From: Streptomyces sp. NBC_01341
GTDB lineage: Bacteria; Actinomycetota; Actinomycetes; Streptomycetales; Streptomycetaceae
Length of the DNA stretch: 64,000 bases
Direction: 5' to 3'
Assembly: GCF_035946055.1 (NCBI RefSeq)
Contig: NZ_CP108364.1
Span: forward strand, 3,720,001 to 3,784,000
Shown: piece by piece, positions 26,920 through 35,211 of the stretch
How the letters are laid out: each line of letters starts with the position of its first letter
Numbering within the stretch: position 1 is the stretch's first letter
The notes under the pieces: generated by a model
What the model saw: the letters and a program-made list of their open reading frames with translations, nothing else
What the model was told of the DNA's origin: nothing
Databases searched by the model: none
Program-made: the position numbers and the translations under genes

Positions 26920-27091
26920 CGCCGCTACCTCGTCTCCGTGAGTTCCTGCCTCGATGCTAGAGGCGCCGGGGGCACCGGCGGGGGGCCGGGAGCCCTTGGA
27001 GTCCCCTGAACGATCCCCTAGGGAATCGCGGTGGCCGCGGGGCGGCGTTCCCCAGGGGGGCCGGCCGGATGGACCTCGGAAGGGGCGCCGC

Positions 27092-27409
27092 TCAGGCTTC
27101 CGGGGGCGAGAACACCACCATCACGCGGAGGTCCTCCGTGATGTGGTGGAACTTGTGGGCCGTCCCCGCCGGTACGTACACCACGCTCCCCCTCCCCACC
27201 TGTGTCGTCTCCATGCCGACGGTGATCGAGGCGCGACCGCTCACGACGAGGTACACCTCGTCCTGCTTGTGCGGCTGCTGGGGGTCGAGCGCTCCGGCGT
27301 CCAGGGCGTAGAGGCCCACGGACATGTTGCGCTCCCGGACGAACTGCAGGTAGGCCCCGTCGTTGGCGGCACGTTCCGCCTCCAGCTCGTCCAGCCTGAA
27401 TGCCTTCAT
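27092..27409 (-). CDS. Single-domain cupin protein
   Basis: 105 residues forming one cupin barrel. Conserved cupin motif 1 is visible as PQQPHKQDEVYLVVSGRA, with the metal-ligand His and Glu, and motif 2 as VYVPAGTAHKFHHI. Many such proteins are small dioxygenases, isomerases or ligand binders; the reaction here is unknown. It is divergent from the holin-like gene, with 78 bases between the starts. Confidence 0.85.
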   Translation of the reverse strand: MKAFRLDELEAERAANDGAYLQFVRERNMSVGLYALDAGALDPQQPHKQDEVYLVVSGRASITVGMETTQVGRGSVVYVPAGTAHKFHHITEDLRVMVVFSPPEA

Positions 27410-27487
27410 CGTGCGTCCGCCCCTCGTGCCCGTACTCGTCTGTCCCGTCGGTGCCCGTCACCGATCACGTCTGCCACGATCAGACAC

Positions 27488-27865
27488 ATGAAGAATTTCG
27501 TAGTCAAGACGCTCGCCAACGCGGGTGCTCTGGCCGTGGCCATCTGGCTGCTCCAGGACATCACGCTGACCGGCGACGACACCGGGCGCGAAGTGCTCAC
27601 CCTGATACTCGTGGCGCTGCTCTTCGGGCTGGTGAACTTCGTCGTCAAGCCGGTGGTGAAGCTGCTCACCCTGCCCCTGTTCATCCTGACGCTCGGGCTG
27701 ATCACTCTGGTCGTCAACGCCCTCATGCTGATGCTGACCTCATGGCTGGCCGATGTCGTCGACCTGAACTTCCATGTCGACGGTTTCTGGACCGCCGTCC
27801 TGGGCGGCCTGATCATCTCGGTCGTGTCGTGGGCACTCAACGTGGTCCTCCCCGACGAGGACTGA
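27488..27865 (+). CDS. Phage-holin-family four-helix membrane protein
   Basis: 125 residues with four hydrophobic helices. It has the characteristic GLVNFVVKPVVKLLTLPL and LFILTLGLITLVVNALMLML of the PF04020-type family. These are chromosomal membrane proteins, not evidence of a prophage; function unknown. The next gene, the PLP lyase, starts 75 bases later on the same strand. Confidence 0.85.
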   Translation: MKNFVVKTLANAGALAVAIWLLQDITLTGDDTGREVLTLILVALLFGLVNFVVKPVVKLLTLPLFILTLGLITLVVNALMLMLTSWLADVVDLNFHVDGFWTAVLGGLIISVVSWALNVVLPDED

Positions 27866-27939
27866 ACCCTCGCCTGATGGCACAGTGCGGAGCGGACCGG
27901 TGGACACCGGTGGATGCCCGGGAGAACAGAGGAACGAAC

Positions 27940-29064
27940 ATGAGCACCATGGGCGACGGAACACGGGCCGTACGAGCGGGTCTGCCCGAACCGGAGCAGT
28001 ACGAGCCCACACTTCCGGGTCCCGTCTTCGCCGCGCACTTCCACCTGTCCGGGGAGCCCGTCGGCCCCTACACGTACGGCCGGGACACGAACCCGACCTG
28101 GACCCATCTCGAACGGGCCATCGGCGAGCTGGAGGCCCCGGGGGAGCAGGCCGAGACCACGGTCTTCGCCTCGGGCATGGCCGCCGTCTCGGCGGTACTG
28201 CTGTCCCAGGCGCGCACAGGCGACGTGGTGGTCCTGCCCGACGACGGATACCAGGCGCTCCCCCTGGTGAGGGAACAGCTCGAGGCGTACGGCGTCGAGG
28301 TCCGGACGGCGCCGACCGGCGGTGACGCCCAGCTGGAGCTCCTGGAGGGTGCCAAGCTGCTGTGGATCGAGACACCGTCCAACCCGGGGCTCGATGTCTG
28401 TGACGTACGCAAGCTGGTCGAGGCGGCCCACACGGCGGGCGCACTGGTGGCTGTCGACAACACGCTCGCCACACCGCTCGGACAGCGCCCCCTCGAACTG
28501 GGGGCGGACTTCTCGGTGGCCAGTGACACGAAGGGCATGACCGGTCACGGGGACATCCTGCTCGGCCACGTGACCTGCCGGGACCCCCGGCTCGCCGCGG
28601 AGGTGCGACGCTGGCGCAAGGTGGTCGGCGCGATCCCCGGCCCGATGGAGGCCTGGCTCGCCCACCGGTCACTGGCCACGCTGCACCTGCGGATCGACCG
28701 GCAGTGCGCGACCGCCCTCACCCTGGCCCAGGCGCTCTCCGAGCGCGCGGACGTGACAGGGCTGCGCTACCCCGGACTGCCCGGTGACCCGTCCTATCCG
28801 ACAGCCGTACGGCAGATGCGGCGCTTCGGGTCGGTCGTCTCCTTCGAGCTGGCGGACGAACAGACCGCGGAGCGTTTCCTGGCCGCCCTGCGGCTGGTCG
28901 ACGACGCGACCAGCTTCGGCGGCGTCCGCTCCACCGCGGAGCGCAGGGCCCGCTGGGGCGGGGACGCCGTGGCCGCGGGCTTCGTGCGGTTCTCCGTCGG
29001 CGCCGAGGATCCCGCGGATCTGCTCGCCGACGTCGAGAGCGCGCTGGACGCCGCCGCACACTGA
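27940..29064 (+). CDS. Cystathionine gamma-lyase-type PLP enzyme
   Basis: 374 residues of the Cys/Met-metabolism PLP family (fold type I). The N-terminal YGRDTNPTWTHLERAIGELE, the glycine/serine phosphate-binding FASGMAAVSA, the aspartate region LVAVDNTLATP, and the PLP lysine in SDTKGMTGHGD are all present. Likely gamma-lyase making cysteine from cystathionine; synthase or methionine lyase activity cannot be excluded. A strong hairpin at 29142-29176 ends the transcript. Confidence 0.9.
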   Translation: MSTMGDGTRAVRAGLPEPEQYEPTLPGPVFAAHFHLSGEPVGPYTYGRDTNPTWTHLERAIGELEAPGEQAETTVFASGMAAVSAVLLSQARTGDVVVLPDDGYQALPLVREQLEAYGVEVRTAPTGGDAQLELLEGAKLLWIETPSNPGLDVCDVRKLVEAAHTAGALVAVDNTLATPLGQRPLELGADFSVASDTKGMTGHGDILLGHVTCRDPRLAAEVRRWRKVVGAIPGPMEAWLAHRSLATLHLRIDRQCATALTLAQALSERADVTGLRYPGLPGDPSYPTAVRQMRRFGSVVSFELADEQTAERFLAALRLVDDATSFGGVRSTAERRARWGGDAVAAGFVRFSVGAEDPADLLADVESALDAAAH

Positions 29065-29141
29065 CCGCCTGCCGATGGCCCTGACAGGACCGGCCCGGGA
29101 CTGGGCGTCCCCGTCCACCGGACCGGTCCTGCTGGGGACGA

Positions 29142-29176
29142 GCGGTCCGAGTCTCCCCCCTCGTGACTCGGACCGC
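29142..29176 (+). terminator. Terminator after the PLP lyase gene
   Basis: GCGGTCCGAGTC (29142-29153) pairs perfectly with GACTCGGACCGC (29165-29176) over an 11-base loop. A second, looser inverted repeat (CAGGACCGG/CCGGTCCTG) lies just before. Confidence 0.8.
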
Positions 29177-29323
29177 CCCGGTTCCTCGTGAAGAACCGCT
29201 TCGAAAAGGCTAGTTGACTGTGCGTCAGTGTCCAATCACAGTAGCGGCAGCGACCTATCGACATATTTATCGTTGTGGCGGACGGGCGGACGGGCGGACG
29301 GACCGGGCGGGCAAGGGGGGACC

Positions 29324-30220
29324 ATGGACCTGGCGTTGTTGCGCACGTTCGTCACAGTGCACCGGGCCGGGTCGTTCACCAGGGCCGCGGCGCTGCTCGG
29401 CCTGTCCCAGCCCGCCGTCACCTCGCAGATCCGCACCCTGGAACGGCAGCTGGGCCGCCCCCTCTTCCTGCGCAGGGCCCGCGGCGTCACCCCGACCACC
29501 GTGGGCGACGAGCTCGCCCACCGGGCCGCTCCGCACCTGGACGCACTGGTGGACATAGTCGAAGCCGGCCTGGACGACGAGTCGGGCGTACGGACGCTGC
29601 ATCTGGCGGGCCCTCCCGAGTTCACCTCGCTGCGCGCCATGCCCGCCCTGGCCCCCCTGGTCTCGCAGGGACTCGCGTTGCGCGGCACCTTCCTGGCGAA
29701 CGCCGAGGAAGCGCTGGAAGGACTGTCTGCCGGACACCACGATCTGGCCATCACGACGGCGCGCCCGCGGGGCGGTCTGCTGACCTCCACGACGCTCTGC
29801 GACGAGGAACACGTACTCATCGCGGCACCGCGCTGGGCCGGGCGGCTGGGGCCGGGAGCCCTGAAGCACAAGGGACCCGTCCTGCTGGAGCAACTCCCCG
29901 TCGTCGAGGTGCACGAGAGCCTTCCCCTGGTCTCGCGCTACTGGGCGGCCGTCTTCGACAGCCGCCCCGCAGCTTCCGCGGCAGTCATCGTTCCCGACCT
30001 GCGCGCCGTGCTGGAATGCGCCGCGGCCGGCACCGGTCTCGCGGTGCTGCCCCGCTACCTCTGCGCGAACGCGCTGGAGCGCGGCGAGATCGTCGCGCTG
30101 CTCGACCCTCCGGTACCCCCGCTCCGCACCTATTTCCTCATCGCCAGGACCGGCACACTCGGCCTCCCGCACATCGCGCGGGCGCACGAGTGGCTGACGC
30201 GCGCTGCCGTGGACTGGTGA
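29324..30220 (+). CDS. LysR-family transcriptional regulator
   Basis: About 298 residues. The N-terminal helix-turn-helix is MDLALLRTFVTVHRAGSFTR through LGLSQPAVTSQIRTLERQLG, followed by a LysR substrate-binding domain. The ATG at 29324 follows AGGGGGGACC. The leader at 29277-29310 carries tandem GGCGGACG-like repeats. No divergent target gene is adjacent, so the regulon is unknown. Confidence 0.88.
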   Translation: MDLALLRTFVTVHRAGSFTRAAALLGLSQPAVTSQIRTLERQLGRPLFLRRARGVTPTTVGDELAHRAAPHLDALVDIVEAGLDDESGVRTLHLAGPPEFTSLRAMPALAPLVSQGLALRGTFLANAEEALEGLSAGHHDLAITTARPRGGLLTSTTLCDEEHVLIAAPRWAGRLGPGALKHKGPVLLEQLPVVEVHESLPLVSRYWAAVFDSRPAASAAVIVPDLRAVLECAAAGTGLAVLPRYLCANALERGEIVALLDPPVPPLRTYFLIARTGTLGLPHIARAHEWLTRAAVDW

Positions 30221-30272
30221 CCGGTCTGCCGACAGGAGTTTCAGATCGACCTTCCTGGGCCACTCTCTTGCC

Positions 30273-30752
30273 ATGACCGAACGTCCTGTGGTCAAGCGCA
30301 CAGCCCGAGCCGTCCTGCTGGACGGCAATGACCTGATCCTCATCAAGCGCACGAAGCCCGGGGTCGACCCGTACTGGGTCACGCCGGGCGGCGGAGTCGA
30401 GGAGGAGGACTCCTCCGTCGTCGAGGCGCTCCACCGCGAGATCGACGAAGAGCTCGGCGCCAAGGTCATCGATGTCGTGCCGTGCTTCGTCGACACCGTC
30501 GAGCACATCGTCGGCGATGGCGTCAAAGGCGTGAAGGTGCAGCACTTCTTCGTCTGCCGGCTGGCATCGATGGACCTCTCGCTCCGTCACGGTCCGGAGA
30601 TCGACGAACCCTGCGGGGAGTACGAGATCGTGCGGGTGCCCTTCAGCCGTGTCGGCATCGCGGCGGTGCACCTGGTGCCGCTCTCGTTGCGTCACTATCT
30701 GGACGGCAACATCGAGGGAGTACGAGCCCTGCACGCCCCCGACCTGGGCTGA
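30273..30752 (+). CDS. Nudix hydrolase
   Basis: 159 residues with one Nudix domain. The box reads GGVEEEDSSVVEALHREIDE followed by ELGA. Compared with GX5EX7REUXEEXGU, the REUXEE metal-binding core is intact, but the first Glu is replaced by Ser. It may hydrolyse a nucleoside diphosphate derivative; substrate unknown. It follows the LysR gene by 52 bases on the same strand. Confidence 0.88.
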   Translation: MTERPVVKRTARAVLLDGNDLILIKRTKPGVDPYWVTPGGGVEEEDSSVVEALHREIDEELGAKVIDVVPCFVDTVEHIVGDGVKGVKVQHFFVCRLASMDLSLRHGPEIDEPCGEYEIVRVPFSRVGIAAVHLVPLSLRHYLDGNIEGVRALHAPDLG

Positions 30753-30841
30753 GCCTTCTCACCGCGGCCCGAGCCCGACCGGCGCGGGTGGGGTCCGTCG
30801 TGTACGCCGAGGCCAGTAGACGTGAATACTCCCGCCGCCGG

Positions 30842-31390
30842 ATGACCCCGCGTCCCGCGCTTGGCACCGTGTTTCACGTGAAACCACTCAAGCGCCCAGT
30901 GCGCCGAAGCATGCTCGTCGCCCATGTAGCGGTGTCCGTGGGCTGGCTCGGCCTCACCGTGTGCCTGCTGGCTCTCGGCCTCGCCGCGTTCCTCACCGAC
31001 GACACCACGATGGCGACGGCTGCCACCCGCGCGATGAAGGTGCTCGCCGACTGGCTCGTGACGCCGGTCGCCCTGCTTTCCCTTGTCAGCGGGCTGATCC
31101 TTGCGCTCGGCACCCCATGGGGCCTGGCCAGGCACCGATGGGTCTGGGTGAAGTTCTGGCTGACACTCGTCACCGCCGGGCTGTCGGTCTTCTTGCTCCG
31201 CCCGGGCATCGACGAGGCCGCGGCGCGGGGTGCGACCGACATCGATCTCGTCATCGCACCCTCGGTGGCCACGGCCACGTACCTCTTCATCACCGCGATA
31301 TCGGTACTGAAGCCGTGGGGCCCGACCCGCCGCGGCCACCTCCTGCGACGGTCTCGGGAGACCGGCCGACGGCCAGCGGGTCCCGGGTGA
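30842..31390 (+). CDS. Putative membrane protein of unknown function
   Basis: About 182 residues from ATG 30842; the start is uncertain because no ribosome-binding site is visible, and GTG 30869, GTG 30878 (within parS) or ATG 30911 are alternatives. About four hydrophobic segments are visible (VAVSVGWLGLTVCLLALGLA, LADWLVTPVALLSLVSGLIL, WVKFWLTLVTAGLSVFLL, and one near the C-terminus). It resembles small DUF2269-type membrane proteins only loosely. Its last 101 bases overlap the end of the convergent MFS gene. Confidence 0.6.
   Translation: MTPRPALGTVFHVKPLKRPVRRSMLVAHVAVSVGWLGLTVCLLALGLAAFLTDDTTMATAATRAMKVLADWLVTPVALLSLVSGLILALGTPWGLARHRWVWVKFWLTLVTAGLSVFLLRPGIDEAAARGATDIDLVIAPSVATATYLFITAISVLKPWGPTRRGHLLRRSRETGRRPAGPG
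30871..30884. promoter_or_regulatory. parS site
   Basis: Exact GTTTCACGTGAAAC at the 5' end of a putative membrane protein gene. No extended palindrome. Confidence 0.9.
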
Positions 31391-32543
31391 CCGTGCGGCG
31401 CTCCAGCATGCCGGAGAACGCCGCAAGGAGGAGCGCCGAGCCGGCGAGTACGGCACCGACCCAGTTGGGCGCGGTGTAACCGAACCCTGCGGCGATGACG
31501 ATGCCTCCGAGCCAGGCCGACAGCGCGTTGCCCAGGTTGAAGGCCCCGATGTTGACGGCCGAGGCCAGGGTCGGCGCACCCGCCGCCTGGTCGAGGACCC
31601 GCTTCTGCAGCGGCGGGACGGTCGCGAAGCCCAGGCCACCGATGAGGACGATGGTGATCGCTGCCCCGACCTTGTTGTGCGCGGTCAGAGTGAACAGGGC
31701 CAGGACCACGGCGAGAGCGCCGAGGGACACGTACAGCATGGGCATCAGGTGTCGGTCCGCGAACCGGCCGCCGAGCAGGTTGCCGCCGACCATTCCGAGC
31801 CCGAAGAGAACCAGCAGCCAGGTGACGGACGAGGTCGCGTATCCGGCGGTCTCCGTCATCATCGGCGTGATGTAGGTGATCGCCGCGAACACCCCTCCGA
31901 ACCCGAGCACCGTCATCGCCATGGCGAGCAGCACCTGGACGTTGCGGAACGCGGCCAGCTCGTGCCGGATCCTGACACCTCGGGGCTTCGGCTGCTCGGG
32001 CACCAGCTTGGCGACGCCGGCGAGCCCGAGGGCTCCCAGGCCGGCGACGACCAGGAACGTGAGCCGCCAGCCGAAGTTCTGCCCGATGTAGGTCCCCAGC
32101 GGCACACCGACGACATTGGCGACGGTGAGGCCGGTGAACATCATGGCGATGGCGCCGGCCTTCTTCTGCGGCGCCACCAGATCTGCCGCCACGACGGATC
32201 CGATGCCGAAGAAGGCCCCGTGGGCGAGAGAGGCGATCACCCGCCCCGCGAGCATCACACCGAACGTCGGAGCGAGCGCGGAGACGACGTTGCCCACGAT
32301 GAACAGCCCCATCAGAACCATCAGCATGCGCTTACGAGTCACCCGGGTGCCCAGCACCGTCATCAGCGGAGCACCGAGAACCACACCCAGGGCGTAGCCC
32401 GTGACCAGGAAGCCGGCGGTCGGAATCGAGACGTGGAAGTCCGCCGCGACATCAGGGAGGAGTCCCATGATCACGAACTCTGTCGTCCCGATACCGAAGG
32501 CCCCTATGGCCAGGGCGAGGAGCGCGAGCGGCATGAGTGCCAC
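31290..32543 (-). CDS. MFS transporter, AraJ/drug-efflux type
   Basis: 417 residues with about 12 hydrophobic helices. The N-terminal ALAIGAFGIGTTEFVIMGLL and the loop motif LGTRVTRKRMLMVLM are typical of the drug:proton antiporter group that contains AraJ and chloramphenicol-resistance proteins. It is divergent from a MarR-family gene, which probably represses it. Its 3' end overlaps the convergent membrane-protein gene by 101 bases. Substrate unknown. Confidence 0.9.
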   Translation of the reverse strand: MALMPLALLALAIGAFGIGTTEFVIMGLLPDVAADFHVSIPTAGFLVTGYALGVVLGAPLMTVLGTRVTRKRMLMVLMGLFIVGNVVSALAPTFGVMLAGRVIASLAHGAFFGIGSVVAADLVAPQKKAGAIAMMFTGLTVANVVGVPLGTYIGQNFGWRLTFLVVAGLGALGLAGVAKLVPEQPKPRGVRIRHELAAFRNVQVLLAMAMTVLGFGGVFAAITYITPMMTETAGYATSSVTWLLVLFGLGMVGGNLLGGRFADRHLMPMLYVSLGALAVVLALFTLTAHNKVGAAITIVLIGGLGFATVPPLQKRVLDQAAGAPTLASAVNIGAFNLGNALSAWLGGIVIAAGFGYTAPNWVGAVLAGSALLLAAFSGMLERRTVTRDPLAVGRSPETVAGGGRGGSGPTASVPISR

Positions 32544-32586
32544 CTTCCGAGAGATTGCGTCTGCGCTTTACGAGCGCTCACAATAA

Positions 32587-32609
32587 TTGCAGGCGCAGGT
32601 TAATTGCAA
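32587..32609. promoter_or_regulatory. Candidate MarR operator
   Basis: TTGCA (32587-32591) and TGCAA (32605-32609) are inverted arms, and AATTGCA is directly repeated in the same stretch. It lies between the divergent MFS and MarR genes in an AT-rich segment. MarR proteins commonly bind such imperfect repeats; not proven here. Confidence 0.45.
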
Positions 32610-32673
32610 ACGCGGGCTATTGCGTGCGTGCCCTATCCTTGAGGCAAGCAGCTCCCGCACGGAGGGAAGACCC

Positions 32674-33132
32674 ATGACAGCGACGGATCCCGCACTGACG
32701 GCCCTGGCTCAGAGCTGGTGCGCCCTCTCTCTGCTCCACGGAAAGATCGAGGCGCGGATCGAGCGGGCGCTGCAGTCCAGCCACGACCTCAGTGCGCGAG
32801 AGTTCTCGCTGCTCGACGTCCTGAGCCGCCAGCACAGCGGCACGGGAGGACATCTGCAGATGAAGCAGGTGGCCGACGCCGTGGTGCTCAGCCAGAGCGC
32901 CACCACCCGGCTCGTCACACGACTCGAGGACCGTGGTCTGCTCACCCGCTACCTCTGCGACACCGACCGCCGGGGCATCTACACGGATGTCACGGACGCG
33001 GGTCTCGAACTTCTCGGCGAGGCAAGGCCCACCAACGACACCGCGCTGCGCGCCGCTCTGGACGAGGCCGCCGAGAACCCGGAGCTCGCTCCGCTCGTCC
33101 GGACGGTCGAAGCACTCAAGGTGCCTGCCTGA
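32674..33132 (+). CDS. MarR-family transcriptional regulator
   Basis: About 152 residues, a complete MarR winged helix. The recognition region LQMKQVADAVVLSQSATTRL and wing RLEDRGLLTRYLCDTDRRGI are visible. The ATG follows GGAGG by eight bases. Divergent from the MFS exporter with 130 bases between starts, an arrangement typical of a repressor and its efflux-pump target. Confidence 0.9.
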   Translation: MTATDPALTALAQSWCALSLLHGKIEARIERALQSSHDLSAREFSLLDVLSRQHSGTGGHLQMKQVADAVVLSQSATTRLVTRLEDRGLLTRYLCDTDRRGIYTDVTDAGLELLGEARPTNDTALRAALDEAAENPELAPLVRTVEALKVPA

Positions 33133-33324
33133 AGCACGACACGCGCAGGGCGGCCTGTCCCCAGGTCCCTGCGCTCGAACTGACCGGGTGCGCGCGATGA
33201 GCGCCTGAACCGACCTCCTGAACGCGACGCGCGCTTCGGGTTCAACGGTCCGGGCCCACCCTCCCCGGAACCCGCGGCGCTCAAGGTCCTCTCCTGGGCC
33301 GGTGAGTTGCGTACTCTGCCGATC

Positions 33325-33777
33325 ATGAACGATCTCGTCATACGCCCTGCCGCACCCACGGACATCCCGGCCGTCGTGGCCATGCTCGCCGACGACCCGC
33401 TGGGAGCGCAGCGCGAGTCCCCGGACGACCTCGCCCCCTATCACGCCGCCTTCCAGCGGCTCGCCGGCGACCCGAACCAGCATCTGGTCGTGGCCGTGCG
33501 CGAGGGCCGTGTCGTGGGGACACTGCAGCTCACCGTCGTTCCCGGACTGTCGCGCCGCGGGGCCACCCGCTCCCTCATCGAGAGTGTCCGCGTCCACGCC
33601 GACGAACGGGGCAGCGGTCTCGGCACCCAGCTGATCCAGTGGGCGGTCGACGAATCCCGCCGCCAGGACTGCCAACTGGTACAGCTGACCTCGGACGCCA
33701 CCCGCCTGGACGCCCACCGCTTCTACGAGCGGCTCGGCTTCACGGCGAGCCATGTGGGGTTCAAACTCGCACTGTGA
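33325..33777 (+). CDS. GNAT-family N-acetyltransferase
   Basis: About 150 residues. The acetyl-CoA-binding motif A is ESVRVHADERGSGLGTQLIQ and motif B is HRFYERLGFTASHVGFKLAL. Substrate unknown. TACTCT at 33311-33316 lies about nine bases before the ATG at 33325 and could be the -10 of a leaderless message. Confidence 0.88.
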   Translation: MNDLVIRPAAPTDIPAVVAMLADDPLGAQRESPDDLAPYHAAFQRLAGDPNQHLVVAVREGRVVGTLQLTVVPGLSRRGATRSLIESVRVHADERGSGLGTQLIQWAVDESRRQDCQLVQLTSDATRLDAHRFYERLGFTASHVGFKLAL

Positions 33778-33823
33778 ATCCGTAGGACCCGGGAAGTCCC
33801 CGCCTCCAAGAAGGCAGGCACAC

Positions 33824-34987
33824 ATGTACCGCATCGACGACGAGCAGCGCAGAAGCAGACTGGGGCGACGTCATCTGCTGGCAGCGTCCGTGCGCACCGA
33901 CTCGGTCGTGGCCGTGGCGGACGCCTTGGTGGCCCTGCACGCGACTGACGCCGCGACGCTCCATCTCTCCGTGTGCGCGCGCCTCTCCGACCCCGGGACG
34001 GCCGTCGTGGAGCGGGCGCTCTACGAGGACGTCGCGCTGGTCCGTCTGCTCTCGATGCGGAACACCCTGTTCACGGTGTCCACGGACGTCGCACCGTTCG
34101 TCGACGCGGCGAGCGCACGCGCAGTGGCAGCCAAGGAACGCCTCAAGCTCCTCAAGCATCTGCGGGAGGACGGCAACGGCCTGGACGAGCGGTGGCTCGC
34201 CGCCACGGAGGCCGAGACGCTCACCGCTCTGGCCACCCGAGGGCAGGCGACGGGAAGCGAGCTCTCCGCTGTCGTACCGGCCCTGCGTACGAGGATCACG
34301 GTCTTCCCGGGCACGAGGCAGGAGTCGGTGCAGGGGGTCGCCTCGCGCGTCATCAGAGTGCTCGCCGCGGACGGTCGGATCCGACGCGACCGGCCACGCG
34401 GTTCATGGACCTCCAGCCAGTTCCGCTGGACGACCGCCGAGCCATGGCCCGCGTCGGAGCCCGCCGCAGCACGGGCGGAGGTGGCCGGACGCTGGCTGCG
34501 TTCCTACGGTCCGGCCACCGAGGGGGATCTGAAGTGGTGGACGGGCTGGGGCGTCCGGGACACGCGTGCGGCTCTGGCCGCCGCCGGCGCGCAGGAGGTA
34601 CTGCTCGACAGCGGGGCCGTGGGCCTGGTCGCCCCGGGTGATCATGTCCCGGAACCGGCACCGGAGCCTTGGGCGGCTCTGTTGCCCGGCCTGGACCCCA
34701 GCGCGATGGGCTGGGCCGACCGCGGCTTCCATCTGTCCGCCGATCATCGCGCCGTGCTCTTCGACCGAGCCGGCAACGTCGGCCCCACGGTGTGGTGGAA
34801 CGGCAGGATCGTGGGCGGCTGGGCCCAGCGTGCGGACGGTGAGCTGGTGTGGCGACTCCTGTCCGACGTGGGCGAAGAGGGCTCCCGACTGATCGAGGCA
34901 GAGGCTGCCCGGCTGTCGGCATGGGTGGGCCCCGCCCGGGTCACTCCCCGTTTCCGCACCCCGTTGGAGCGCGAGCTGACGGGTTGA
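33824..34987 (+). CDS. Winged-helix DNA-binding protein, HTH_42 (AlkZ/YcaQ superfamily)
   Basis: About 387 residues of the HTH_42 superfamily, which includes the DNA glycosylases AlkZ and AlkX (YcaQ) that remove cross-links and bulky adducts. The N-terminal ALVALHATDAATLHLSV aligns with the region that holds the catalytic Q-x-Q or Q-x-D motif in those enzymes; here it reads H-A-T-D, so glycosylase activity is doubtful. The C-terminal winged-helix part includes DRGFHLSADHRAVLFDRAG and GRIVGGWAQRADGELVWRLL. Repair of DNA damage or DNA-binding control are both open. Confidence 0.8.
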   Translation: MYRIDDEQRRSRLGRRHLLAASVRTDSVVAVADALVALHATDAATLHLSVCARLSDPGTAVVERALYEDVALVRLLSMRNTLFTVSTDVAPFVDAASARAVAAKERLKLLKHLREDGNGLDERWLAATEAETLTALATRGQATGSELSAVVPALRTRITVFPGTRQESVQGVASRVIRVLAADGRIRRDRPRGSWTSSQFRWTTAEPWPASEPAAARAEVAGRWLRSYGPATEGDLKWWTGWGVRDTRAALAAAGAQEVLLDSGAVGLVAPGDHVPEPAPEPWAALLPGLDPSAMGWADRGFHLSADHRAVLFDRAGNVGPTVWWNGRIVGGWAQRADGELVWRLLSDVGEEGSRLIEAEAARLSAWVGPARVTPRFRTPLERELTG

Positions 34988-35174
34988 TCCCCCCTGCCCG
35001 CCCGAGGGACGTGCGCGCATGCTCCCGGGCCGCGGCACGGGTCCGGGCGGACCGCACAGGGAGCAGGGGCCCCGGGCGCGAGGGCTGAGGACGGTGGGCC
35101 CGCGAGCTGAGGGCAGCAGACGTGGGCGCCGAGGGCACGGATACGGCCGGCGAAGGGTGCGTGACTACGGCGCG

Positions 35175-35206
35175 GTGGCCGGCGTTTCACGTGAAACGCC
35201 GGCCAC
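35175..35206. terminator. 32-bp palindrome containing parS, probable bidirectional terminator
   Basis: GTGGCCGGCGTTTCAC at 35175-35190 is followed directly by its perfect reverse complement to 35206. The central 14 bases are a parS site. It lies between convergent genes ending at 34987 and 35212, so an RNA hairpin would form on both transcripts. Confidence 0.75.
35184..35197. promoter_or_regulatory. parS site
   Basis: Exact GTTTCACGTGAAAC at the centre of the 32-bp palindrome 35175-35206. Confidence 0.92.
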
Positions 35207-35211
35207 GCCCC

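Noticed and set aside
27488..27865. Holin-family protein as a sign of a prophage
   Set aside because: This holin-like family is chromosomal in actinobacteria, and no phage structural, integrase or lysis genes are nearby.
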